A DNA stretch of 5,472 bases, taken from positions 1 to 5,472 of the forward strand of contig JAITHO010000101.1 of the NCBI GenBank assembly GCA_031279915.1. Reading direction: 5' to 3'. Positions 1-5,472 of this stretch are shown here, piece by piece (positions within the stretch are counted from its first letter, which is position 1; each line of letters opens with the position of its first letter). Below the pieces are notes generated by a model. It searched no databases and was not told the origin of the DNA. It was given only the letters and a program-made list of their open reading frames with translations. A program made the position numbers and the translations under genes. The stretch comes from Tannerellaceae bacterium. GTDB taxonomy: Bacteria > Bacteroidota > Bacteroidia > Bacteroidales > Tannerellaceae.

Positions 1-1154
1 GTGAAGAATCCCCGGTAAGATATGAACGTAGCATCGGCTATTCCATCAATAGCCAGATAGCCTGCAATCAGCAGTATGATGTAGAACAAGGCCTTGTTGC
101 GCTCCGTTCCGGTTATATATCCTTTATATCCTTTCCTGAATATATATATCCAGAAGGATGCATAAAGGGCAATCCCTACGACGCCAAACTGCGCCAGCGA
201 TGGATAATAAGTATCGGCAACGAAGGCGTAATAGTCTTTGCTTAGGCCCCACACGCGATCGAGGTCGTAGCGGCTGTAAAGCGGCGAATAGTATTGCCCG
301 GAGTGATAGGTGGCGAAGCTGGCCAATCCGCTGCCGAAAGGAAAGTAGTCGGCAAGTACGATAGGGGTTGCGGCATATAACATAAAGCGAGCCACCTCGC
401 TGCGCTCTATTTCGCCCGAGAATGCCTGCACGAAGTAGAGATCAATCTTCTGCCAAGCCGCAATCACCATAACGCCAAGCATGCCTGCAAGGATAAGTGT
501 ATTGCGAAGGCTAAGCTTGAACATCTTGCCCGGCATAAAGAAGAGCATCAGCCCCATCGACATCGCAAAAAAACCATAAAACTTCGACCTCCCCGACAAC
601 AATCCCACCGCCAGCATGCCGAGAAACTTCAGCTTGTCGATCGTGCTGAACTTAGAGGTATACAAATAGCAAAGCGATGTGATAAGCGCCGTGGCTGCAA
701 AGTGCGCCTCATGACCAAACACATCATGCATAAGCCGGTGAACAAACAAGTCGCCAATACCAATGGAGAGAATGAACAACCATAATGCAACTGCCAGAGC
801 GCGTATGATAGACTTCCGCCCCTCGCTAATCTTAGGCTTGATAGCATATACGCAAAAGAAGCCCAAGTATGGTTTGATCTGCACAAAGAGATCGTTCAGT
901 ATCCCACTAACAGAATTGCTCCCTATCCACATCGAATAGCCGAGATAAAACAGAAAGACAAACAGCGTTAGCAGCAACGCCTTGTTCATCTCCCAATTTG
1001 GAGTTTGAATCATGCAGAATACGAAGAGAAAGAAAAGGCCAAGAGCGCAGATCTCATCGGTATAATCGAAGCCGATGATCGTATAGAATACCACCCCAAA
1101 AGTTAGCGTGAAAAGGAATAAGTAGTAGAAGTATCTATCTATATATATCTGCAT
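1..1154 (-). CDS. O-antigen ligase/polymerase-like membrane protein (Wzy/WaaL type), C-terminus cut by window edge
   Basis: Open from an ATG at 1154 to the left edge without a stop, giving 384 residues. The protein is strongly hydrophobic, with about ten likely membrane spans. Approximate positions are residues 8-28, 35-50, 58-77, 88-105, 117-135, 150-165, 176-187, 192-207, 217-233, 320-339 and 354-371. A large polar loop, about 235-318, lies between the last spans and is rich in Tyr and Asp. Family-like landmarks are SGRSK at 187-191, Arg256 in the SEVARFMLY stretch, and FPFGSGLASF at 271-280. This order (Arg, then a G-x-G loop) is seen in O-antigen ligases and Wzy polymerases, which join or polymerise undecaprenyl-linked sugars at the outer face of the inner membrane. 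The start at 1154 is preferred because an A-rich, SD-less leader precedes it. An in-frame ATG at 1223 would add 23 mostly polar residues. The gene is divergent from thyA and visibly more AT-rich than folA and aroA. The family call is by architecture and motif; ligase versus polymerase cannot be told, and an unassigned exopolysaccharide membrane protein is possible. Confidence 0.72.
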   Translation of the reverse strand, partial: MQIYIDRYFYYLFLFTLTFGVVFYTIIGFDYTDEICALGLFFLFVFCMIQTPNWEMNKALLLTLFVFLFYLGYSMWIGSNSVSGILNDLFVQIKPYLGFFCVYAIKPKISEGRKSIIRALAVALWLFILSIGIGDLFVHRLMHDVFGHEAHFAATALITSLCYLYTSKFSTIDKLKFLGMLAVGLLSGRSKFYGFFAMSMGLMLFFMPGKMFKLSLRNTLILAGMLGVMVIAAWQKIDLYFVQAFSGEIERSEVARFMLYAATPIVLADYFPFGSGLASFATYHSGQYYSPLYSRYDLDRVWGLSKDYYAFVADTYYPSLAQFGVVGIALYASFWIYIFRKGYKGYITGTERNKALFYIILLIAGYLAIDGIADATFISYRGFF

Positions 1155-1233
1155 TGCTTTACTGTACTTTTTTGTGTGTGTTATCAAAAACGTAGGTAAG
1201 ACGGTTTTAGTATATTTAACCATGCCCGCGTTA

Positions 1234-1279
1234 AAAGCATTAAGCTTTCGCCGATATGAAGCCGGCAAAGCGGTTTCAT
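1234..1279 (+). promoter_or_regulatory. Mutually exclusive hairpins in the divergent spacer
   Basis: Three stems share bases and cannot all form together. Stem A pairs AAAGC (1234-1238) with GCTTT (1244-1248). Stem B pairs GCTTT (1244-1248) and GCCG (1250-1253) with CGGC (1263-1266) and AAAGC (1267-1271), with C1249 bulged. Stem C pairs ATGAAGCCG (1256-1264) with CGGTTTCAT (1271-1279), nine pairs including one G-U at 1261:1274, around a six-base loop. The G-U pair would be a C-A mismatch in minus-strand RNA, so stem C is better on the plus strand. However, the likely thyA -7 elements lie downstream of it, so it may not be transcribed in that direction. No T-run follows, which argues against an intrinsic terminator. 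It could be a DNA-level protein site, a leader element, or chance. Confidence 0.25.
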
Positions 1280-1331
1280 CATTTCATATACATAGCTTAT
1301 ATTTCGACAAAACCTGGCCAAGCAAGGCACA

Positions 1332-1349
1332 TATATTTGGTTATCTTTG
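1332..1349 (+). promoter_or_regulatory. Tandem Bacteroidota-type -7 elements, probable thyA promoter
   Basis: TATATTTG (1332-1339) and TATCTTTG (1342-1349) both match the TAnnTTTG -7 consensus used by the primary sigma factor of Bacteroides and relatives. They are ten bases apart, one helical turn. Either would start transcription shortly downstream and leave a short A-rich leader of roughly 15-35 nt before the thyA ATG at 1376. I find no clear TTTG at the matching -33 distance for either copy, so strength and choice of element are uncertain. The location directly before an apparent thyA-folA-aroA operon supports the call. Confidence 0.55.
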
Positions 1350-1375
1350 TTGAGATAAATATTAAAAAAAGAGTT

Positions 1376-2170
1376 ATGAATCAATATTTGAATCTAGTAT
1401 CAAAAGTTTTGCGCGAAGGAGTTGCAAAATCAGACAGGACAGGCACCGGCACGCTCAGTATTTTCGGCCATCAAATGCGTTTCAACCTCAGCGACGGATT
1501 TCCGCTCGTTACTACAAAGAAGCTACACCTCAAATCAATCATTTACGAACTGCTATGGTTTCTGCGAGGAGATACCAACATTGCTTACCTTAATGCCAAC
1601 GGCGTCAGCATCTGGAATGAATGGGCCGACGCCGATGGCGATCTGGGGCATATCTACGGCTATCAATGGCGATCCTGGCCTGGATACGGGGGAGAGAACA
1701 TCGATCAGATTCGGATGGCTGTCGATATGATTCGGAAGCAGCCCGACTCGAGGCGCATCATCGTCAGCGCATGGAACGTGGCCGATCTCGACAACATGAA
1801 GCTCCCTCCATGCCATCTGCTCTTCCAATTCTATACGGCCAACCGACGCCTCAGCATGCAGATGTACCAGCGAAGCGCCGACGTCTTCCTCGGAGTGCCC
1901 TTCAACATCGCATCCTATGCGCTACTGCTGATGATGACCGCACAGGCTACCGGATATCTGCCCGGAGAGTTCATACACACCATCGGTGACGCACACTTGT
2001 ATGTCAATCATCTGGATCAAGCGCGGATGCAGATTGACAGAACGCCCAGGCCATTGCCCGCAATGGCTCTCAATCCCGAGCGGCAGAGCTTGTTCGACTT
2101 TGAGTTCGACGACTTCTGCCTCAGCGGATACGATCCGCACCCGCACATCAAAGCGGATGTGGCTATATAA
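1376..2170 (+). CDS. thyA: Thymidylate synthase
   Basis: ThyA converts dUMP and 5,10-methylene-tetrahydrofolate to dTMP and dihydrofolate in the cytoplasm; it is the only de novo dTMP route visible here. The product is 264 residues, the same length as Escherichia coli ThyA and apparently colinear with it. Visible landmarks are DRTGTGT near residues 20-26 (Arg21 binds phosphate), [11 protein letters not shown] (Glu and Trp of the active site), [20 protein letters not shown], the nucleophile Cys146 in [22 protein letters not shown] with the dUMP-binding Asp and Asn, GDAHLY near 205-209, and the conserved C-terminus ending VAI. The codon for Cys146 starts at 1811. The frame is open further upstream to an ATG at 1256, but those 40 residues are unlike ThyA and would overlap the likely promoter, so 1376 is chosen. 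The leader is A-rich without a clear Shine-Dalgarno. folA follows 39 bp later and regenerates the folate consumed here. Confidence 0.98.
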   Translation: MNQYLNLVSKVLREGVAKSDRTGTGTLSIFGHQMRFNLSDGFPLVTTKKLHLKSIIYELLWFLRGDTNIAYLNANGVSIWNEWADADGDLGHIYGYQWRSWPGYGGENIDQIRMAVDMIRKQPDSRRIIVSAWNVADLDNMKLPPCHLLFQFYTANRRLSMQMYQRSADVFLGVPFNIASYALLLMMTAQATGYLPGEFIHTIGDAHLYVNHLDQARMQIDRTPRPLPAMALNPERQSLFDFEFDDFCLSGYDPHPHIKADVAI

Positions 2171-2209
2171 TTTCTGTAACCGATTATTCACAACTAAACA
2201 ACAACAACC

Positions 2210-2734
2210 ATGAGCATCATTTCAATAATCACTGCTGTCGATGAGCATAATGCTATCGGCAAAAAAAATCGCCTCCTGTGGGATCTGCCCTTCGACATGC
2301 AACGGTTCAAGGGAGCAACTACGGGACATGCCGTCGTGATGGGACGTCGAACATTCGAATCGCTGCCTAAGGGCGCGCTGCCTAACCGGAAGAATATCGT
2401 TCTGACAACTTTGCCCCCCGAAAGCTTTATCGACGTTTTCGTATGCAACTCTATGACCGACGCGCTTGAGCTATGCGAGAAAGAGACGGAGGTTTTCATG
2501 ATCGGAGGAGCGATGGTTTACAAGGCGGCGATGGAGATCGCCGACAAGCTCTATCTCACACGCGTGCATCACGTTTTTGAGGATGCCGACATCTTCTTCC
2601 CGGAGATCAACTTCGATGAATGGACGGAAATTGAGAACGACCCGCGTCCGGCAGATGCGCGTCACGTTTACGCATATACCTTCCACACTTACGTCAGGAA
2701 GTGTGGCGGACGTATTCCTACGCTGGCCCCATGA
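2210..2734 (+). CDS. folA: Dihydrofolate reductase
   Basis: FolA reduces dihydrofolate to tetrahydrofolate with NADPH and is the target of trimethoprim. It recycles the dihydrofolate made by ThyA, encoded immediately upstream. The 174 residues show the full family pattern: NAIGKKNRLLW at 14-24 (substrate and Met20-like loop), the catalytic acid Asp29 in LPFDMQRF (Escherichia coli Asp27), VVMGRRTFESLP at 42-53 with the NADPH-binding GRxT, PNRKNIVL at 58-65, the nucleotide-binding IGGAMVY at 98-104, and LTRVH with Thr117, followed by the acidic DADIFFPEI. No key residue is missing. The start at 2210 gives the normal N-terminus and is preceded by an ACAACAACA-type leader with no Shine-Dalgarno. 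The family core appears to end near TYVRK at about 161-165. The remaining nine or so residues are an extra tail, because the frame continues until its TGA overlaps the aroA ATG. Confidence 0.97.
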   Translation: MSIISIITAVDEHNAIGKKNRLLWDLPFDMQRFKGATTGHAVVMGRRTFESLPKGALPNRKNIVLTTLPPESFIDVFVCNSMTDALELCEKETEVFMIGGAMVYKAAMEIADKLYLTRVHHVFEDADIFFPEINFDEWTEIENDPRPADARHVYAYTFHTYVRKCGGRIPTLAP

Positions 2735-3951
2735 ACCGCATCGTTACGGCTCCGAATAAGGTTGCCGCTCGGATCTCTCTGCCGGCATCGAAGAGCATAA
2801 GCAATCGGGCGCTGATCATCAATGCTCTTAGCGCGTCGCCGGCTCCTATTGAGAATCTCTCGGAGAGTGATGACACGCAAACTCTGCTTCAGGCTCTCTC
2901 GTCGGGGCAGAGGTACGTTAATATCGGAGCTGCCGGTACGGCTATGCGCTTCCTCACGGCCTACCTCGCCATGCAGGAGGGCGAATGGATCCTCACCGGA
3001 AGCGAGCGCATGAAGGAAAGGCCGATCGCTCTGCTGGCGGATACGCTCAACAAGCTCGGGGCGCAGATCGGCTACCTTGAGGAGAAGGGCTATCCGCCGC
3101 TGAGGATTGTTGGTCGAGAGATGGAGGGAGGCGAAGCGTCGATCTCCGGAGGAGTGAGCTCGCAATACATCTCGGCTCTGCTTATGACGGGGCCTCTGAT
3201 GCGGCGGGGATTGAGGCTGAAGCTTCGGGGACAGATAGTGTCGCAACCGTATATCCGTTTGACTAGCGAGCTGATGAGGATGCAGGGAGTGAGGGTCGAG
3301 ACCGAGAAACCGGGATTGCTTTCTATCGCTCCGCAGAAATACTCGCCAACGGCCTTCCGTGTTGAATCCGACTGGAGCGCGGCTTCCTATTGGTATGCTA
3401 TCGCTTCGCTGGCCGATGAGGCGACGATTGAGCTCGCCGGGCTCTGTGCCGACAGTTGGCAGGGAGATGCCGCCGTGCTTGATATATACGAGCGCCTCGG
3501 AGTTAGGAGCAGATTCGGCGACGAGGGGCTGGTCATCTGCGGCGGAGGGAGGGTCGTTGAGCGCATGGAATATGACTTCTGCGACGTGCCTGATCTGGCA
3601 CAAACGCTGGTGGCTAATTGCTGCTTCCTGGGAGTGCGATTCAGATTCGGAGGATTGCAGAGCCTCCGCATTAAGGAAACCGACCGCCTCGAGGCGCTGC
3701 GATCGGAGCTGGCCAAGCTGGGTTACAGCATCCGCCTCGAGGGATCGACCCTCGAATGGAACGGCGACAGATGCGAGCCGGAACCTTCGCCTGTTATTGA
3801 AACCTACAACGATCATCGAATGGCCATGGCTTTCGCGCCGGCGGCTTTCATCCGACCTGAAGGTATTGAAATTGCCGAGCCGGAGGTCGTTTCCAAAAGC
3901 TATCCGGCCTTCTGGAACGACCTTGCTTTGGCTGGATTTTCTTTCGACTAA
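2731..3951 (+). CDS. aroA: 3-phosphoshikimate 1-carboxyvinyltransferase (EPSP synthase)
   Basis: AroA transfers the enolpyruvyl group of PEP to shikimate-3-phosphate, the sixth shikimate-pathway step, leading to chorismate, aromatic amino acids and p-aminobenzoate. The 406-residue product is about 20 shorter than Escherichia coli AroA (427). Motifs in order are KSISNR at 21-26, GAAGTAMRF at 66-74, SERMKERP at 91-98, SSQYISALLM at 143-152, VPDLAQT at 286-292, RIKETDRL at 313-320, NDHRMAMAF at 360-368, and Lys389 in SKSYP. By motif alignment K21, G69, R93, Q145, D288, E316, R319, R363 and K389 correspond to Escherichia coli K22, G96, R124, Q171, D313, E341, R344, R386 and K411, so it should be active. 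The usual GNAGTAMRP loop is altered, with Ala67 for Asn and Phe74 for Pro. The ATG at 2731 shares ATGA with the folA stop. A GTG at 2701 is also in frame but adds residues unlike the family. No Shine-Dalgarno is visible, so translation probably depends on ribosomes finishing folA. Confidence 0.96.
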   Translation: MNRIVTAPNKVAARISLPASKSISNRALIINALSASPAPIENLSESDDTQTLLQALSSGQRYVNIGAAGTAMRFLTAYLAMQEGEWILTGSERMKERPIALLADTLNKLGAQIGYLEEKGYPPLRIVGREMEGGEASISGGVSSQYISALLMTGPLMRRGLRLKLRGQIVSQPYIRLTSELMRMQGVRVETEKPGLLSIAPQKYSPTAFRVESDWSAASYWYAIASLADEATIELAGLCADSWQGDAAVLDIYERLGVRSRFGDEGLVICGGGRVVERMEYDFCDVPDLAQTLVANCCFLGVRFRFGGLQSLRIKETDRLEALRSELAKLGYSIRLEGSTLEWNGDRCEPEPSPVIETYNDHRMAMAFAPAAFIRPEGIEIAEPEVVSKSYPAFWNDLALAGFSFD

Positions 3952-3991
3952 GATTTCATACATATTATAAATCCTATATACATTATATTAT
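3952..3991 (+). other. AT-rich 40-bp spacer between aroA and the acyl-CoA ligase gene
   Basis: Only 6 of the 40 bases are G or C, in contrast with the GC-rich aroA just before it. I see no GC-rich hairpin with a T-run, so no intrinsic terminator, and no TAnnTTTG element. It is best read as an AT-rich translation-initiation region for the downstream gene. Whether it also carries a weak promoter cannot be decided by eye. Confidence 0.5.
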
Positions 3992-5472
3992 ATGCATTAC
4001 TCAGAGATGATACACCGGCTGGCTATGACTTACGGCCAGCGCACAGCGATCAGATACCGCGACGAGGCCAGCGGCGAATGGCTGCGGATGTCGTGGAGCC
4101 GCTTCTCCGAACTTGTTATGCTCGCCGCCCAGGCTATGGCTGAATTTGGCATCGCCGAGCATGAAAACCTGGGAGTATACTCGCAAAACATGCCTGAATG
4201 CCTCATTACCGACTTCGCCGCTTATGCCAATCGGGCAGTGCCGGTGCCTATGTATGCTACGAGCTCGCCCGCACAGGTGGAGTTCATCATTAAGGATGCG
4301 GAGATTTCTACCCTTTTTGTTGGCGAGCAACTGCAGTACAACAATGCGCTCATTGCACAGCGCAACTGCCCGCAGCTGAAAAGGCTGGTGGTGTTCGACC
4401 AGGATGTGAGGATGAATCCGGAGGACAAAACTTCGGTTTACTTCACAGATTTCATACGCTTGGGCAATAATGCTCATGCGGAAACGGTTGTGAAGGTGCG
4501 AATGAAGGAGGCGACAGACGACGATATCGCTACCATTATATATACATCCGGAACGACCGGCCTCCCCAAGGGTGTGGTGCTGCATCACTACAACTTTGCG
4601 GAGTGCATGCGGATTCACCACGAGCGATTGCCACAGATAAGCGACCGCGACCTCTCGATGTGCTTCCTTCCCCTCACCCATATCTTCGAAAAAGCTTGGT
4701 CGTATCTATGCCTCTCGAAGGGAGCGGAGCTGGCGATTAATCGCGATCCTAAAATGATACAGCAGGCCTTAACCGAAGTGAGGCCAACGATGATGTGCAA
4801 CGTGCCGCGCTTTTGGGAAAAGGTATATGCCGGAGTGGAAGATCGCATCGTTGGATTCCCGAAAATATTTAGGGGCATTGCTAAGAATGCCGTGCAGACG
4901 GGATATATCCGCAACATGGAGTACATGAACGAGGGTATAAAGCCTCCGCTGGGACTGGAGATACGCTTCCGCATATACAATCTGCTCCTCTTTAATGCTA
5001 TCAAGCGGACGCTTGGGATTGAGAAGGGCAAAATATTCCCCGTGGCCGGAGCTCCCCTCTCTGATTCTATCAACCGCTTCCTGCGCTCGGTTAACATACC
5101 CATAGTATACGGCTATGGGCTTAGCGAAACGACGGCCACCGTATCTTTTTGTCCGCAAGAACGCTCAACGATGGGATCCATTGGCGAAGTGATGCCCGGC
5201 ATCGAAGTGAAAGTCGACCCCGCCAACGGCGAGATACTCGTGCGCGGCAAAACGGTATTCTCCGGATACTATAATAAGCCGAAGGAAACGGCAAAGGTGT
5301 TCACCCCCGACGGATTTTTCCGCACCGGCGATGCAGGCCGGCTCATTGGCTCAACACTATACTTTACCGAGCGAATCAAGGAGCTCTACAAAACATCGAA
5401 CGGCAAATACGTGGCTCCGCAGGCCATCGAGATGCTTATGAGCGCCGATAAATACATTCACCAGATAGCAGT
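3992..5472 (+). CDS. Long-chain fatty acid-CoA ligase (AMP-forming), C-terminus cut by window edge
   Basis: This ANL-superfamily enzyme activates a carboxylic acid, probably a long-chain fatty acid, with ATP to an acyl-adenylate and then to acyl-CoA. The 493 residues seen lack the C-terminal part; bacterial members of this type are usually about 600 residues. Landmarks are the ATP-binding P-loop YTSGTTGLPKG at 184-194, FLPLTHIFEKAW at 225-236 (linker region characteristic of long-chain ligases), the adenine-binding YGYGLSETTA at 373-382, FRTGDAG at 443-449 with the ribose-binding Asp447, and the hinge region TERIKELYKTSNGKYVAPQ with Arg461 and the hinge position at about 463. The catalytic lysine of the C-terminal subdomain would lie beyond the edge. 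The ATG at 3992 is the first after an in-frame TAA at 3968-3970 and gives a family-like N-terminus. The gene follows aroA by 40 bp on the same strand and may be read from the same transcript. The acid substrate is inferred from the family and not shown here. Confidence 0.93.
   Translation, partial: MHYSEMIHRLAMTYGQRTAIRYRDEASGEWLRMSWSRFSELVMLAAQAMAEFGIAEHENLGVYSQNMPECLITDFAAYANRAVPVPMYATSSPAQVEFIIKDAEISTLFVGEQLQYNNALIAQRNCPQLKRLVVFDQDVRMNPEDKTSVYFTDFIRLGNNAHAETVVKVRMKEATDDDIATIIYTSGTTGLPKGVVLHHYNFAECMRIHHERLPQISDRDLSMCFLPLTHIFEKAWSYLCLSKGAELAINRDPKMIQQALTEVRPTMMCNVPRFWEKVYAGVEDRIVGFPKIFRGIAKNAVQTGYIRNMEYMNEGIKPPLGLEIRFRIYNLLLFNAIKRTLGIEKGKIFPVAGAPLSDSINRFLRSVNIPIVYGYGLSETTATVSFCPQERSTMGSIGEVMPGIEVKVDPANGEILVRGKTVFSGYYNKPKETAKVFTPDGFFRTGDAGRLIGSTLYFTERIKELYKTSNGKYVAPQAIEMLMSADKYIHQIA

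Larger units (their letters stand above)
1155..1375. other. Divergent intergenic region between the Wzy/WaaL-like gene and thyA
   Basis: This 221-bp AT-rich spacer separates two genes reading away from each other, so it should hold both promoters. On the plus side two exact TAnnTTTG -7 elements lie 27-43 bases before the thyA start. On the minus side the best candidate is TACGTTTT (complement of 1187-1194), one mismatch from TAnnTTTG and about 33 bases before the start at 1154. It has no TTTG at the expected -33 spacing, so it is weak. The middle of the region (1234-1279) can form several competing hairpins. Open frames crossing the region do not resemble known proteins, and I see no convincing small gene. 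Confidence 0.7.

Noticed and set aside
115..152. Repeated TATATCCTTT units in the membrane protein gene
   Set aside because: They encode a small KGYKGY duplication at a membrane-span boundary (residues 341-346); too short and imperfect to be a mobile or regulatory repeat.
1131..1152. Short TA and GATA repeats at the start of the membrane protein gene, considered as a phase-variation tract
   Set aside because: Only about four TA units and two GATA units; too short to suggest regular slippage.
1256..1375. N-terminal extension of thyA to an upstream ATG
   Set aside because: The extra 40 residues do not resemble ThyA, the start at 1376 gives exactly the usual 264 residues with Cys146 in register, and the extension would cover the likely promoter.
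1184..1384. A 66-codon minus-strand open frame in the divergent spacer
   Set aside because: It overlaps the thyA start and promoter region, has no recognisable domain, and is in a different frame from the membrane protein gene.
2261..2268. Run of eight A in folA, considered as a slippage or programmed frameshift site
   Set aside because: It encodes the normal Lys-Lys-Asn part of the DHFR substrate loop in frame, and no second frame continues sensibly after it.
2689..3963. A 424-codon open frame on the minus strand covering the whole of aroA
   Set aside because: It mirrors aroA, is rich in Arg, Ser and His without any recognisable domain, and aroA carries every family motif. GC-rich coding sequence often leaves such antisense frames open.
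4001..4681. A 226-codon minus-strand open frame, with further ones at 4615-5103 and 4769-5158
   Set aside because: All lie antisense to the acyl-CoA ligase, whose P-loop and other motifs run through the same bases. They show no family signal.

Overview
The window reads as chromosomal DNA of a member of the Bacteroidota, most likely the order Bacteroidales. Three things suggest this. None of the starts has a convincing Shine-Dalgarno sequence; the bases before them are A- or AT-rich, or simply coding. Two exact copies of the Bacteroides-type -7 element (TAnnTTTG) sit just before thyA. The proteins themselves, especially the 406-residue AroA and the acyl-CoA ligase, look like that phylum's versions. 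I cannot support a genus from sequence alone.

Layout. From the left edge to 1154, on the minus strand, is the N-terminal 384 residues of a multi-pass membrane protein of the O-antigen ligase/polymerase (Wzy/WaaL-like) type, cut by the edge. A 221-bp divergent intergenic region follows (1155-1375), holding the probable thyA promoter and a set of competing hairpins. On the plus strand come thyA (1376-2170), folA (2210-2734), aroA (2731-3951) and the first 493 residues of a long-chain fatty acid-CoA ligase (from 3992 off the right edge). There are no tRNA or rRNA genes, mobile elements, CRISPR arrays or recognisable rho-independent terminators.

How the genes fit together. ThyA makes dTMP and turns methylene-tetrahydrofolate into dihydrofolate. 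FolA reduces dihydrofolate back to tetrahydrofolate. AroA makes EPSP, the precursor of chorismate, from which p-aminobenzoate for new folate and the aromatic amino acids are derived. folA and aroA share an ATGA stop/start overlap, which points to one transcript and coupled translation. The acyl-CoA ligase lies 40 bp downstream on the same strand and could be co-transcribed, but its activity (fatty acid activation) is unrelated.

This is mostly an ordinary housekeeping region. I did not find an undescribed system. The points most worth a second look are the tandem -7 elements, the alternative hairpins between the divergent genes, the non-canonical PEP-site loop of AroA, the folA tail that runs into aroA, and the lower GC of the surface-polysaccharide gene.
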